Shown here: one piece after another, positions 1-5,110 of the stretch
How the letters are laid out: each line of letters opens with the position of its first letter
Numbering within the stretch: position 1 is the first letter of the stretch
Origin: Acidimicrobiales bacterium
GTDB lineage: Bacteria > Actinomycetota > Acidimicrobiia > Acidimicrobiales > UBA8190
Direction: 5' to 3'
Assembly: GCA_030042575.1 (NCBI GenBank)
Contig: JASHZK010000134.1
Coordinates: 1 to 5,110, forward strand
DNA: 5,110 bases
Position numbers and translations under genes: made by a program
The notes under the pieces: model-generated
Databases searched by the model: none
The model's input: the letters and a program-made list of their open reading frames with translations, nothing else
Told to the model about the DNA's origin: nothing

Positions 1-293
1 TTGGCCGGGGTGCCGGCCATGCCCGAGTCTCTGTACCCGAGCATCACGACCTCGTCGTAGCCGATGGCCTGGGCCGAAGCCGCCAGCTCACGGCGCCGCA
101 CGGCGGACAGATCGGCCCGGACCTCGGGGGTGTCCATGGCGGGGTTCAAGATGTCGCCCTGCTCACCACCGGTGCAGCAGACCAGGACCGTCCGTACGCC
201 CTGGTCGTGGTAGCGGGCGACCGTGGCCGCCCCCTTGGAGGCCTCGTCGTCGGGATGGGCGTGCACGGTAAGCAGGCACAGCTGCTCGCTCAT
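1..293 (-). CDS. mca: PIG-L family zinc deacetylase, mycothiol conjugate amidase (Mca)-like, C-terminus outside window
   Basis: Only the first 97 residues are visible; the frame stays open to the left edge. The protein starts MSEQLCLLTVHAHPDDEASK. The HPDDE motif (His13, Asp15, Asp16) is the PIG-L/LmbE signature: by homology with MshB and Mca, His13 and Asp16 bind zinc and Asp15 is the catalytic base. The third zinc ligand, a later His, would lie outside the window. The stretch TGGEQGDILNPAMD (residues 41-54) is typical of Mca, which cleaves mycothiol S-conjugates into a mercapturic acid and GlcN-Ins during detoxification in the cytoplasm of actinobacteria. The segment LGYRDSGMAGTP (85-96) occurs more widely in the family, so MshB-like or other PIG-L specificity is not excluded. 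The start at 293 fits the family N-terminus, although no strong Shine-Dalgarno precedes it. The gene diverges from the psp operon. Family certain; substrate inferred. Confidence 0.85.
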   Translation of the reverse strand, partial: MSEQLCLLTVHAHPDDEASKGAATVARYHDQGVRTVLVCCTGGEQGDILNPAMDTPEVRADLSAVRRRELAASAQAIGYDEVVMLGYRDSGMAGTPA

Positions 294-394
294 CCGCGGC
301 AGCGTACCGGTGGGCGGCCCGCTCCCGTATGCTTCTGTGTGGCCCGCCGCGCCTGGACAGGGCCAATGGCACACCAATAAGGGGGCCGTACGCC
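294..394. promoter_or_regulatory. Divergent intergenic region between mca-like gene and pspA operon
   Basis: This 101-bp gap separates two divergent starts, so it should carry promoters for both transcripts. On the plus strand TGGACA (354-359) matches the -35 consensus at 5 of 6 bases, followed after 16 bp by AATAAG (376-381). That promoter would start the transcript a few bases before the pspA ATG and leave out the ribosome site. TATGCT (328-333) is another -10-like hexamer, but it has no good -35 partner. I found no convincing SigE-type or ClgR-type site, which would be the known regulators of psp genes in some actinobacteria. The region's role is inferred from gene layout; the individual boxes are weak. 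Confidence 0.35.
379..385 (+). promoter_or_regulatory. Ribosome binding site of pspA
   Basis: The purine run AAGGGGG ends 9 nt before the ATG at 395. It supports that ATG over the in-frame ATG at 329, which would add 22 residues unlike any PspA N-terminus. Confidence 0.6.
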
Positions 395-1258
395 ATGGGC
401 GCGTTCCAGCGTCTCAGGGACATCATCCGGGCCAAGGTCAACAAGCTGCTCGACCGAGCCGAAGACCCGCGCGATACCCTCGACCTCTCCTACGAGAAAC
501 AGCTCGAGAACCTCCAGAAGCTGCGCCGCAGCGTGGCCGAGGTGGCCACTGCCCGCAAACGCATCGAGATGCAGGCCGCCCAGCTCCAGGCGCAGGGGGC
601 CAAACTCCAGGACCAGGCCCGTCAAGCCCTGGGACAGGGCAACGAGGACCTGGCCCGTGAGGCGCTGTCGCGCCGGTCCGCCATTGCCGGCGAGCTCAGC
701 GAGCTCGAGACCCAGCACTCCCAGATCGCCGCCCAACAGGAGAAGCTCACCGAAACGGCCCAGCGCATCCAGGGCCAGGTGGAGGCCTTCCGTACCCGCA
801 AGGAGACGATGAAGGCCAGCTACACCGCCGCCGAGGCCCAGTCCAAGATCGGAGAGGCGGCCGCCGGCATCAACTCCTCCATGAGCGACGCCGGCATGGC
901 CTTGCAACGGGCCCAGGACAAGGTGGCCGACATGCAGGCGCGCGCCGGAGCCATCGACGAGCTGCTCGAGTCGGGAGCGCTCACCGACTTGACGAGCAAC
1001 TCCGACGACATCCAGGCCCAGCTGGACAAGATGGCGAGCACCTCGCAGGTGGACCGGGAGCTGGCCCAGCTCAAGGCCGAGCTGGGAACCGGGGCGGCCG
1101 CCGAGCTCGGTGCCTCCGAACCGTCCCCTGACGCCGAAGCGGCGACCGACGCCGAAGCGGTGACCGACGCCGAAACGGTCGGTGACCCCGGCTCCGGGGC
1201 CGACACCCAGGCCGCCCAGACAACCCCATCAACCCACGACTCGACCAGCCAGAGGTGA
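395..1258 (+). CDS. pspA: PspA/IM30 (Vipp1) family membrane-stress protein
   Basis: The 287-residue protein belongs to the ESCRT-III-like PspA/IM30 family, peripheral inner-membrane proteins that assemble into rods or rings and stabilise damaged membranes. It begins MGAFQRLRDIIRAKVNKLLD, an amphipathic helix, followed by the family hallmark AEDP (22-25). Residues about 26-190 are highly charged and rich in Gln, Glu, Ala and Lys, as expected of the long helical hairpin and coiled coil. The segment AIDELLESGALTDL (186-199) and the block ending near 230 match the C-terminal helices of actinobacterial homologues. After about residue 231 comes a low-complexity acidic tail with three six-residue repeats (246-263). 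It is longer than E. coli PspA (222 residues), mostly because of this tail. The ATG at 395 is chosen from family alignment and the purine run upstream. It heads an operon with htpX and pspAB. No pspB, pspC or pspF is visible, so regulation probably differs from the E. coli scheme. Confidence 0.93.
   Translation: MGAFQRLRDIIRAKVNKLLDRAEDPRDTLDLSYEKQLENLQKLRRSVAEVATARKRIEMQAAQLQAQGAKLQDQARQALGQGNEDLAREALSRRSAIAGELSELETQHSQIAAQQEKLTETAQRIQGQVEAFRTRKETMKASYTAAEAQSKIGEAAAGINSSMSDAGMALQRAQDKVADMQARAGAIDELLESGALTDLTSNSDDIQAQLDKMASTSQVDRELAQLKAELGTGAAAELGASEPSPDAEAATDAEAVTDAETVGDPGSGADTQAAQTTPSTHDSTSQR
1130..1183 (+). repeat. Three tandem 18-bp repeats in the pspA tail
   Basis: Three consecutive 18-bp units begin at 1130, 1148 and 1166, each starting GACGCCGAA. 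The first two differ at one base; the third has diverged in its last half. They are in frame and encode DAEAAT, DAEAVT and DAETVG, part of the acidic disordered tail of PspA. The in-frame unit length suggests growth by slippage or unequal recombination, with little constraint on tail length. Confidence 0.85.
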
Positions 1259-1259
1259 G
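1251..1259 (+). promoter_or_regulatory. Ribosome binding site of htpX, overlapping the pspA stop codon
   Basis: AGAGGTGAG closely matches the complement of the 16S rRNA 3' end. It contains the pspA stop codon TGA (1256-1258) and lies 6 nt before the ATG at 1266. It fixes the htpX start there rather than at the in-frame ATG at 1182 inside pspA. The placement suggests translational coupling of the two genes. Confidence 0.75.
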
Positions 1260-1265
1260 CTCCTG

Positions 1266-2204
1266 ATGGCGACCACACGCCGAATCCCGCCCGACCGTGG
1301 CCTGAACGCCCGCATGTTCCTGACCGGGCTGCTCATGGTCATCCTCTACGTCGCCTTCATCGGCGTCCTGTTCGCTCTCCTGAAGAGCCTGATCCTCATC
1401 GTGGTCATCGCCGGCGGGCTGCTGTTCTGCCAGTACTGGTTCTCCGACAAGATCGCCCTGTTCGGCATGAAGGGGCACCTCGTCACGCCCGAGCAGGAGC
1501 CGCAGCTGCACGCCGTGGTGGACCGCCTGTGCGCCCTGGCCGACATGAAGAAGCCCAGGGTGGCCGTGTCGGAGATGGACATGCCCAACGCTTTCGCCAC
1601 GGGTCGCAGCCCCAAGAACGCCGTGGTCTGCGCCACCCGGGGCATCATGCGCCGCCTGGACGAGCCCGAGCTCGAGGCGGTGCTGGCCCACGAGCTGTCC
1701 CACGTGGCCCACCGGGACGTGGCCGTCATGACCATCGCCAGCTTTCTGGGCATGTTGGCCGGCCTGCTCATGCGCGTGATGATGTTCGCCGGGCTCTTCG
1801 GTGGCTTCGGCGGCGGGCGCGGCGGGCGGGGCAACCAGGGCGCGGGGCAGATCGTGCTCCTGGAGATGGCGGTGCTGGTGGCCTCGGCCATCGTCTACGC
1901 CATCAGCTACATGCTCACCATGGCGCTGTCGCGCTATCGGGAGCTGTGCGCCGACCGCTCCGGGGCCATCTTGATCGGCCGGCCCTCGTTGCTGGCCTCG
2001 GCCCTCGTCAAAGTCACCGGGGAGATGGCGCGCATCCCCACCCGCGACCTGCGGTCGGCCGAGCACTTCAACGCCTTCTACTTCACACCGGCGCTGGCTC
2101 AGGGAACGAGCCTGTCGTCGCTGTTCTCCACCCACCCTCCGCTGCAGAAGCGCCTGGACCAGCTGGCCAAGCTCGAGGCCGAGATGGCCGGGCCCGCCGC
2201 CTGA
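1266..2204 (+). CDS. htpX: Zinc metalloprotease HtpX (peptidase family M48B)
   Basis: This 312-residue integral membrane protease degrades misfolded or damaged membrane proteins as part of envelope quality control. The zinc site is HELSH (142-146): His142 and His146 bind zinc and Glu143 is the catalytic base. The third ligand is probably Glu226 in SRYRELCAD (222-230), the usual HtpX arrangement. Other family marks are NAFATGRSP (108-116) and FSTHPPLQKRL (287-297). Four hydrophobic segments fit the HtpX topology: about 18-38, 41-58, 153-178 and 196-220, with the active site before the third. A Gly/Arg-rich loop (about 179-194) joins the last two. Length is normal for the family (about 280-310). 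The start at 1266 is supported by a strong ribosome site; it lies 7 nt after the pspA stop. Pairing with pspA and pspAB supports a membrane-stress role. All key residues are present, so it should be active. Confidence 0.96.
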   Translation: MATTRRIPPDRGLNARMFLTGLLMVILYVAFIGVLFALLKSLILIVVIAGGLLFCQYWFSDKIALFGMKGHLVTPEQEPQLHAVVDRLCALADMKKPRVAVSEMDMPNAFATGRSPKNAVVCATRGIMRRLDEPELEAVLAHELSHVAHRDVAVMTIASFLGMLAGLLMRVMMFAGLFGGFGGGRGGRGNQGAGQIVLLEMAVLVASAIVYAISYMLTMALSRYRELCADRSGAILIGRPSLLASALVKVTGEMARIPTRDLRSAEHFNAFYFTPALAQGTSLSSLFSTHPPLQKRLDQLAKLEAEMAGPAA

Positions 2205-2216
2205 AGCGGCCCGGCC
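2191..2216 (+). other. GC-rich stem-loop over the htpX stop codon
   Basis: GCCGC (2196-2200) pairs with GCGGC (2206-2210) around a 5-nt loop containing most of the htpX stop, and GGCC (2191-2194) can pair with GGCC (2213-2216) beyond a small internal loop. No T-run follows, so it is not a classic terminator. It could weaken passage into pspAB or protect the upstream message, or be a by-product of high GC. Confidence 0.3.
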
Positions 2217-2238
2217 GACAACCGATCGCCCGCAGCCG

Positions 2239-2865
2239 ATGGGACTGTTCGACACCATCTTGGGCCGGACCAAGCCGGTCCGGGCCAACCTCGACGCCCT
2301 GTTCGCCCTGCCCACGGCGGCGGTGACCCTCCAGACCTGCGCCGGGCTGGTCACGAGCGGCCACGCCGGTGTCTGCTTCAAGCCTCCCGCCGGCCAGCCC
2401 TTCGAAGAGGTCCAAAAGGAGCTGGAGCAGGTGCTGCGCACCGGGGACTCCGGGTCACCGGCTCCGGCCGTGCGCCACGTCGGGGACAAGTTCGGCTACC
2501 GCTGGATCCTGGTGGACGCCTCCGGCATGGACGACCTGGTGACCCGCGTCCACGTGGTGCACTCCTCTCTGGAGGACGCCGGCTGGAGCACCCAGCTCCT
2601 GTGCTCGGTCTTCGGCTTCACCCCGGGCGACACCACCGACGTGTCCGACGCCGTGAGCAGGCCGCTGTACATCGTCTACCTGGCCAAGCGGGGCACCTTC
2701 TATCCGTTCGCCCCCACCGGCGCAGAGCAACGAGACAGCGAGCTCGAATTGCGCATCAAGAGCTTTCTCGGCTCCGACCTGCCGGTGGAGACCGACCTCA
2801 CCCGCTGGTTCCCCCTGTGGGACCTGCCGCTGTCGAGCTCGAGCGGCCCTTCGCAGACGGCCTGA
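2239..2865 (+). CDS. pspAB: PspA-associated protein PspAB
   Basis: The 208-residue soluble protein starts MGLFDTILGRTKPVRANLDA, which matches my memory of the actinobacterial family named PspAB for its association with PspA operons. Further family-like stretches are LFALPTAAVTLQ (21-32), the LEDAGWSTQLLCSVFGF region (111-127), GTFYPFAPTG (152-161) and DLTRWFPLWD (186-195). There is no signal peptide or membrane segment, so it is probably cytoplasmic. The molecular function is unknown; a role with PspA and HtpX in membrane stress is inferred from conserved neighbourhood. It begins 34 nt after htpX with no recognisable Shine-Dalgarno sequence, so translation may depend on coupling or the start may be weak. 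The conserved MGLFD start supports the ATG at 2239. The Ser-rich end (199-204) and last few residues look unconserved. The family assignment rests on recalled motifs, not a search. Confidence 0.82.
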   Translation: MGLFDTILGRTKPVRANLDALFALPTAAVTLQTCAGLVTSGHAGVCFKPPAGQPFEEVQKELEQVLRTGDSGSPAPAVRHVGDKFGYRWILVDASGMDDLVTRVHVVHSSLEDAGWSTQLLCSVFGFTPGDTTDVSDAVSRPLYIVYLAKRGTFYPFAPTGAEQRDSELELRIKSFLGSDLPVETDLTRWFPLWDLPLSSSSGPSQTA

Positions 2866-2875
2866 AGCGAGCCCT
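2866..2875. other. 10-bp convergent gap between pspAB and the DUF6687-like gene
   Basis: The two operons end head-on with only 10 bp between their stop codons. No hairpin with a T-run is visible in the gap or in the flanking coding ends, so transcription may stop inside the opposite gene or depend on Rho. Confidence 0.6.
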
Positions 2876-3937
2876 TCACCCGGCGATCGACGGTGCGTCG
2901 GCCGCCGGTGCCGCGTACGGGTCCCACGCCGGAGGCAGGCGGTCCAGGGTGTCGAAGGCGGAACGCACCTCGGCCAGCCAACGATCCGGGGACAAGGTGC
3001 TCGGTCCTCCGTCGACACGCCCCAGGTGGGGGGTGATGGCGCCGGCACCGTCGAATCGCCACTGTCCGCCGTCGGTTTCGGCCTCGGTCAGGGCGGCAGC
3101 CAGGGGGGTCAGGTCGACCCGGGGCCGCGGCCGGCGGCGGCCCAGTCGCACCCAGGATTCGTAGCGATAGTGCAGTCGGTAGCGCCGACCCACCACCTGT
3201 GCCACCCGCAGACAGGTGGTGGCACTGTGCAGGGCGGCCCGATGGACGATCGAACCGGCCCAGCCCCGAGCGGTGTCGCCCACTGCGTCTTCCTCGATGC
3301 GGGCCACGGCCAGATCGCGGGCGCGATCTTCCTCGATGACGACGACGCCCCCGTGGAGCAGTGCGCAGGCTGCGTCATAGGCAGCGGCCTCGGGACCCCA
3401 CAGCTCCTCGAAGGCGGCGGGCCGATCGGCCAGCGCCGGCAGCACCTCCAGGGCGCGGCGCGCCGACAGGGCGGTGGCGTCCACGGCGCCATCGGCTGTG
3501 ACGGCCTGGTCGTCGCTCGCAGCAGCACCGCCGGGACCCAGCGCACCGAGGGCGAAGGCAACCAGAGCAGCAGGGCGACTGTGGATCACGTCGAAGTCAC
3601 CGGCTCGGGCCGCCGTGGCCATGAGCGGCCCGTGGCGCTCGGCCAGCCCCTCGACGACCAGGAGGCCCAGGGCGATCATCCCGTCGGCGTCGTAGTGGTC
3701 CACCGTGGCCAGCCGTACGTCGGCGGGCAGGAGCCGGGGACGGCGCAGGGCCCGTAACACGATCTCGGCCGAGGTGTCGGCCCACAGCCGGCGGGGCGTG
3801 GGCGTGCCGGGCCAGTGGGAAAGGGTGCCGACCGTGCCGGGGCGTGCCGCACCGTCGACCACCACGTGCGGCCGGGCACCGATCTCGGTGACGGGCAGGT
3901 ACTGCCAGGGGACGAAGGGGTCACGGCCGGTGGGCAT
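2876..3937 (-). CDS. DUF6687-like protein of unknown function
   Basis: A 353-residue soluble protein with no signal peptide or membrane helix. Segments resembling the actinobacterial DUF6687 family as I recall it are FVPWQYL near the start, RPHVVVDGA (22-30), LSHWPGTPTP (39-48), VDHYDADGM (79-87), ARAGDFDV (110-117), RYRLHYRYESWV (252-263), ITPHL (301-305) and PPAWDPY (335-341). HYDADG (81-86) resembles motif I of DHH phosphoesterases such as RecJ, where the Asp residues bind metal, but no DHH triad or GGGHxxA-type motif is visible, so enzymatic activity is unproven. The ATG at 3937 overlaps the end of the upstream dehydratase gene by 17 nt, which implies co-translation as the last gene of the fumC operon. 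The start is supported by the family-like FVP motif at residue 8. Its end lies 10 bp from the convergent pspAB end. That it is a gene is near certain; the family name is moderately sure and the function unknown. Confidence 0.8.
   Translation of the reverse strand: MPTGRDPFVPWQYLPVTEIGARPHVVVDGAARPGTVGTLSHWPGTPTPRRLWADTSAEIVLRALRRPRLLPADVRLATVDHYDADGMIALGLLVVEGLAERHGPLMATAARAGDFDVIHSRPAALVAFALGALGPGGAAASDDQAVTADGAVDATALSARRALEVLPALADRPAAFEELWGPEAAAYDAACALLHGGVVVIEEDRARDLAVARIEEDAVGDTARGWAGSIVHRAALHSATTCLRVAQVVGRRYRLHYRYESWVRLGRRRPRPRVDLTPLAAALTEAETDGGQWRFDGAGAITPHLGRVDGGPSTLSPDRWLAEVRSAFDTLDRLPPAWDPYAAPAADAPSIAG
3190..3222. repeat. 11-bp perfect inverted repeat inside the DUF6687-like gene
   Basis: Arms CCACCACCTGT (3190-3200) and ACAGGTGGTGG (3212-3222) are exact inverted copies around an 11-nt loop. 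A second, mutually exclusive pairing joins GTGCCACC (3199-3206) with GGTGGCAC (3218-3225). No T-run follows on either strand, so it is not a standard intrinsic terminator. It lies in codons 239-250 of the gene and may be a chance result of Val/Thr codons. Confidence 0.6.
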
Positions 3938-4220
3938 CGTGGTCCAAGGCGTCGATGCGGGCGGCCAGATCCAGATCGGCCCCGGTGATGCCGCCGGCCG
4001 AATGGGTGGACAGCCGCAGGGTGACCACGTTCCAGCGGATGTCGATGTCGGGGTGGTGGTTCACGTCCTCGGCCAGGGCGCCCACGGCGTTGACGTAAGC
4101 CAGTGCTTCGGCGAAATCGCGCCCCTTGTGGACCTTCGTCAACTCCCCCGCCGCCTGCTGCCAGGCCAGACCGGCCGCCAGAGCGGCGTCGATCTCGGCC
4201 GGTTCGAGAACGCCGCTCAT
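3921..4220 (-). CDS. 4a-hydroxytetrahydrobiopterin (pterin-4a-carbinolamine) dehydratase
   Basis: The 99-residue protein has the full length of the PCD/DCoH family. These cytoplasmic enzymes dehydrate the 4a-carbinolamine form of tetrahydropterin so that the cofactor of aromatic amino acid hydroxylases can be recycled. The signature is plain: [20 protein letters not shown] (51-70), with the conserved His55, His56 and Pro57, Trp63, then His73 and Asp82 at the expected spacing. The N-terminal part W20 to K32 ([13 protein letters not shown]) also fits the family. The ATG overlaps the fumC stop codon in the sequence ATGA, so translation is probably coupled to fumC; its own 3' end overlaps the next gene by 17 nt. 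No aromatic amino acid hydroxylase is in the window, so the substrate pterin in this organism is open. Similar proteins in bacteria without hydroxylases may have roles in molybdopterin or folate-related metabolism, which would be inference here. The symbol phhB is avoided because no hydroxylase partner is seen. Confidence 0.93.
   Translation of the reverse strand: MSGVLEPAEIDAALAAGLAWQQAAGELTKVHKGRDFAEALAYVNAVGALAEDVNHHPDIDIRWNVVTLRLSTHSAGGITGADLDLAARIDALDHDAHRP
4217..4220 (-). other. ATGA stop-start overlap of fumC and pterin dehydratase gene
   Basis: Read on the minus strand, ATGA contains the start codon of the dehydratase gene and the TGA of fumC. No Shine-Dalgarno lies at normal spacing; the nearest GAGGA is 15 nt upstream. 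Re-initiation by ribosomes finishing fumC is therefore the likely way the second gene is translated. Confidence 0.75.
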
Positions 4221-5110
4221 CGGGGATGCAACATGTCCTCGGGGCGCACGGCCTGGTCGAACTCCTCACCGGTCAGATAGCCCAGCGCCACACAGGCCTG
4301 GCGCAGGGAGGTCCCTTCGGCATTGGCTTTCTTGGCCACTTCGGCCGCCTTGTCGTAGCCGATGATGGGGTTGAGAGCGGTGACGAGCATGAGCGAGTTG
4401 GCCACGTATCCGGCGATCCGCCGGCGGTCGGCCTCCATACCTTCGACGGCGAATTCCCGGAAGGTGCGGGTGGCGTCGGTGAGCAGGTGCGCCGAATGCA
4501 GCACGTTGCGAATGATCACCGGCTTGCACACGTTGAGCTCGTGGTTTCCCCGACTTCCGGCGACGGCCACAGCGGCGTCGTTGCCCATGACCTGGATGCA
4601 GACCATGATCATGGCCTCGCACTGGGTGGGGTTGACCTTGCCCGGCATGATGGAGGAACCCGGCTCGTTGGGTGGCAGCAGCAGCTCACCCAGCCCCGCA
4701 CGCGGCCCCGATCCCAGCCATCGGATGTCGTCGGCGATCTTCATGAGCGACACGGCCAAGGTCCTCAGGCTGGCGCTGGCTTGCACCAAGGCGTCGTGGG
4801 CGGCCAGGGCGGCAAAGAAATTGGACGCCGGCACGAAAGGCAGTCCGGTGAGCTCGGCGATGTGCGCCGATGCCCGGGCGCCGAACTCGGGGTGGGTGTT
4901 GAGCCCGGTCCCCACCGCCGTGCCTCCCAGAGCCAGCTCGTACAGCCCCGGCAGGCAGGCGTCGATGCGGTCGAGGTCGGCATCGAGCTGGGCCACGTAC
5001 CCCGAGATCTCCTGTCCCAAGGTGAGCGGCACGGCGTCCATGAGGTGGGTGCGGCCGATCTTGATCAGCTCGTCGAACTGCTCGGCTTTGGCATCGAGCG
5101 CGTCGCGCAG
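4217..5110 (-). CDS. fumC: Class II fumarate hydratase (fumarase C), N-terminus outside window
   Basis: The last 297 residues are visible; the frame is open to the right edge, and the missing N-terminal part is about 165 residues judged by E. coli FumC. Fumarase reversibly hydrates fumarate to L-malate in the TCA cycle as an iron-free cytoplasmic homotetramer. The visible part contains [19 protein letters not shown] (residues 16-34 of the fragment), including the catalytic-site His22, then [16 protein letters not shown] (59-74), and the fumarate lyase signature [11 protein letters not shown] at 4628-4660 on the minus strand, whose flexible loop carries the catalytic Ser. [13 protein letters not shown] and the C-terminal [11 protein letters not shown] match the FumC C-terminal domain. 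The motif KIGRTHL with GLNTHP favours fumarase over aspartase or argininosuccinate lyase. It is upstream of the pterin dehydratase and DUF6687-like genes with overlapping ends, so the three share a transcript. The internal ATG at 5041 is a conserved Met, not the start. Confidence 0.96.
   Translation of the reverse strand: MRDALDAKAEQFDELIKIGRTHLMDAVPLTLGQEISGYVAQLDADLDRIDACLPGLYELALGGTAVGTGLNTHPEFGARASAHIAELTGLPFVPASNFFAALAAHDALVQASASLRTLAVSLMKIADDIRWLGSGPRAGLGELLLPPNEPGSSIMPGKVNPTQCEAMIMVCIQVMGNDAAVAVAGSRGNHELNVCKPVIIRNVLHSAHLLTDATRTFREFAVEGMEADRRRIAGYVANSLMLVTALNPIIGYDKAAEVAKKANAEGTSLRQACVALGYLTGEEFDQAVRPEDMLHPR

Noticed and set aside
329..394. A 22-residue N-terminal extension of pspA from the ATG at 329
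   Set aside because: The extension MLLCGPPRLDRANGTPIRGPYA has no PspA-like character, and the ATG at 395 has a purine-rich site upstream and a family-standard N-terminus.
290..907. Minus-strand frame of 205 codons opposite pspA, with Leu- and Gly-rich translation
   Set aside because: The composition reflects the reverse complement of a coiled-coil gene rich in CAG, GAG and GCC codons; no domain is seen and the real minus-strand gene here ends its 5' side at 293.
1182..1265. A 28-residue N-terminal extension of htpX from the ATG at 1182
   Set aside because: It would overlap the pspA tail, has a Pro/Arg-rich sequence alien to HtpX, and the ATG at 1266 has a near-consensus ribosome site.
1071..2489. 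A long open frame on the minus strand (472 codons) opposite pspA, htpX and pspAB
   Set aside because: It is antisense to three well-recognised genes; its translation is rich in His, Arg, Gly and Gln with no recognisable domain, as expected of a GC-rich shadow frame.
2833..2842. Palindrome TCGAGCTCGA near the end of pspAB
   Set aside because: Ten-base palindromes of G+C-rich codons are common in such DNA; it encodes the Ser-rich tail, has no T-run and no second copy.
3026..4280. Long plus-strand open frames (3026-3757 and 3705-4280) opposite the minus-strand operon
   Set aside because: They lie opposite genes with clear family motifs (DUF6687-like, pterin dehydratase) and their translations have the Gly/Gln/Val-rich look of reverse-complement frames.

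Overview
The window is high-GC DNA (roughly two-thirds G+C by eye), densely packed with codon-biased genes on both strands. Gene content points to an actinobacterium: a mycothiol-conjugate-amidase-type PIG-L deacetylase, and a PspA – HtpX – PspAB stress cluster of the actinobacterial type. A deep or uncultured lineage such as Acidimicrobiia is plausible, but that placement is inference. I see no RNA genes, mobile elements, CRISPR arrays or phage genes.

Layout. (1) Positions 1-293, minus strand: the N-terminal part of a PIG-L/Mca-like zinc deacetylase that runs off the left edge. (2) 294-394: a short divergent intergenic region that should hold the promoters of that gene and of the next operon. 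(3) 395-2865, plus strand: a three-gene operon of pspA (membrane-binding coiled coil with a repetitive acidic tail), htpX (M48 membrane metalloprotease, 7 nt after pspA) and pspAB (PspA-associated protein, 34 nt after htpX). (4) 2866-2875: a 10-bp convergent gap. (5) 2876-5110, minus strand: an operon read right to left of fumC (class II fumarase, N-terminus outside the window), a pterin-4a-carbinolamine dehydratase (4-nt ATGA overlap with fumC) and a DUF6687-like protein of unknown function (17-nt overlap with the dehydratase gene).

How they work together. The plus-strand operon looks like an envelope-stress module. PspA would bind and protect the damaged membrane, HtpX would degrade misfolded membrane proteins, and PspAB is a small partner of unknown mechanism. 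The usual companion PspAA is not seen between pspA and htpX. The left-hand deacetylase would act in mycothiol-dependent detoxification, so two stress functions diverge from one 101-bp region. The minus-strand operon joins a TCA-cycle enzyme to a pterin dehydratase and an uncharacterised protein. The overlaps argue for co-expression, but I cannot derive a common pathway.

The least explained items are the DUF6687-like protein, with one DHH-phosphoesterase-like motif and none of the others, the tandem-repeat tail of PspA, and an 11-bp perfect inverted repeat inside the DUF6687-like gene. I did not find a clearly new multi-gene system.
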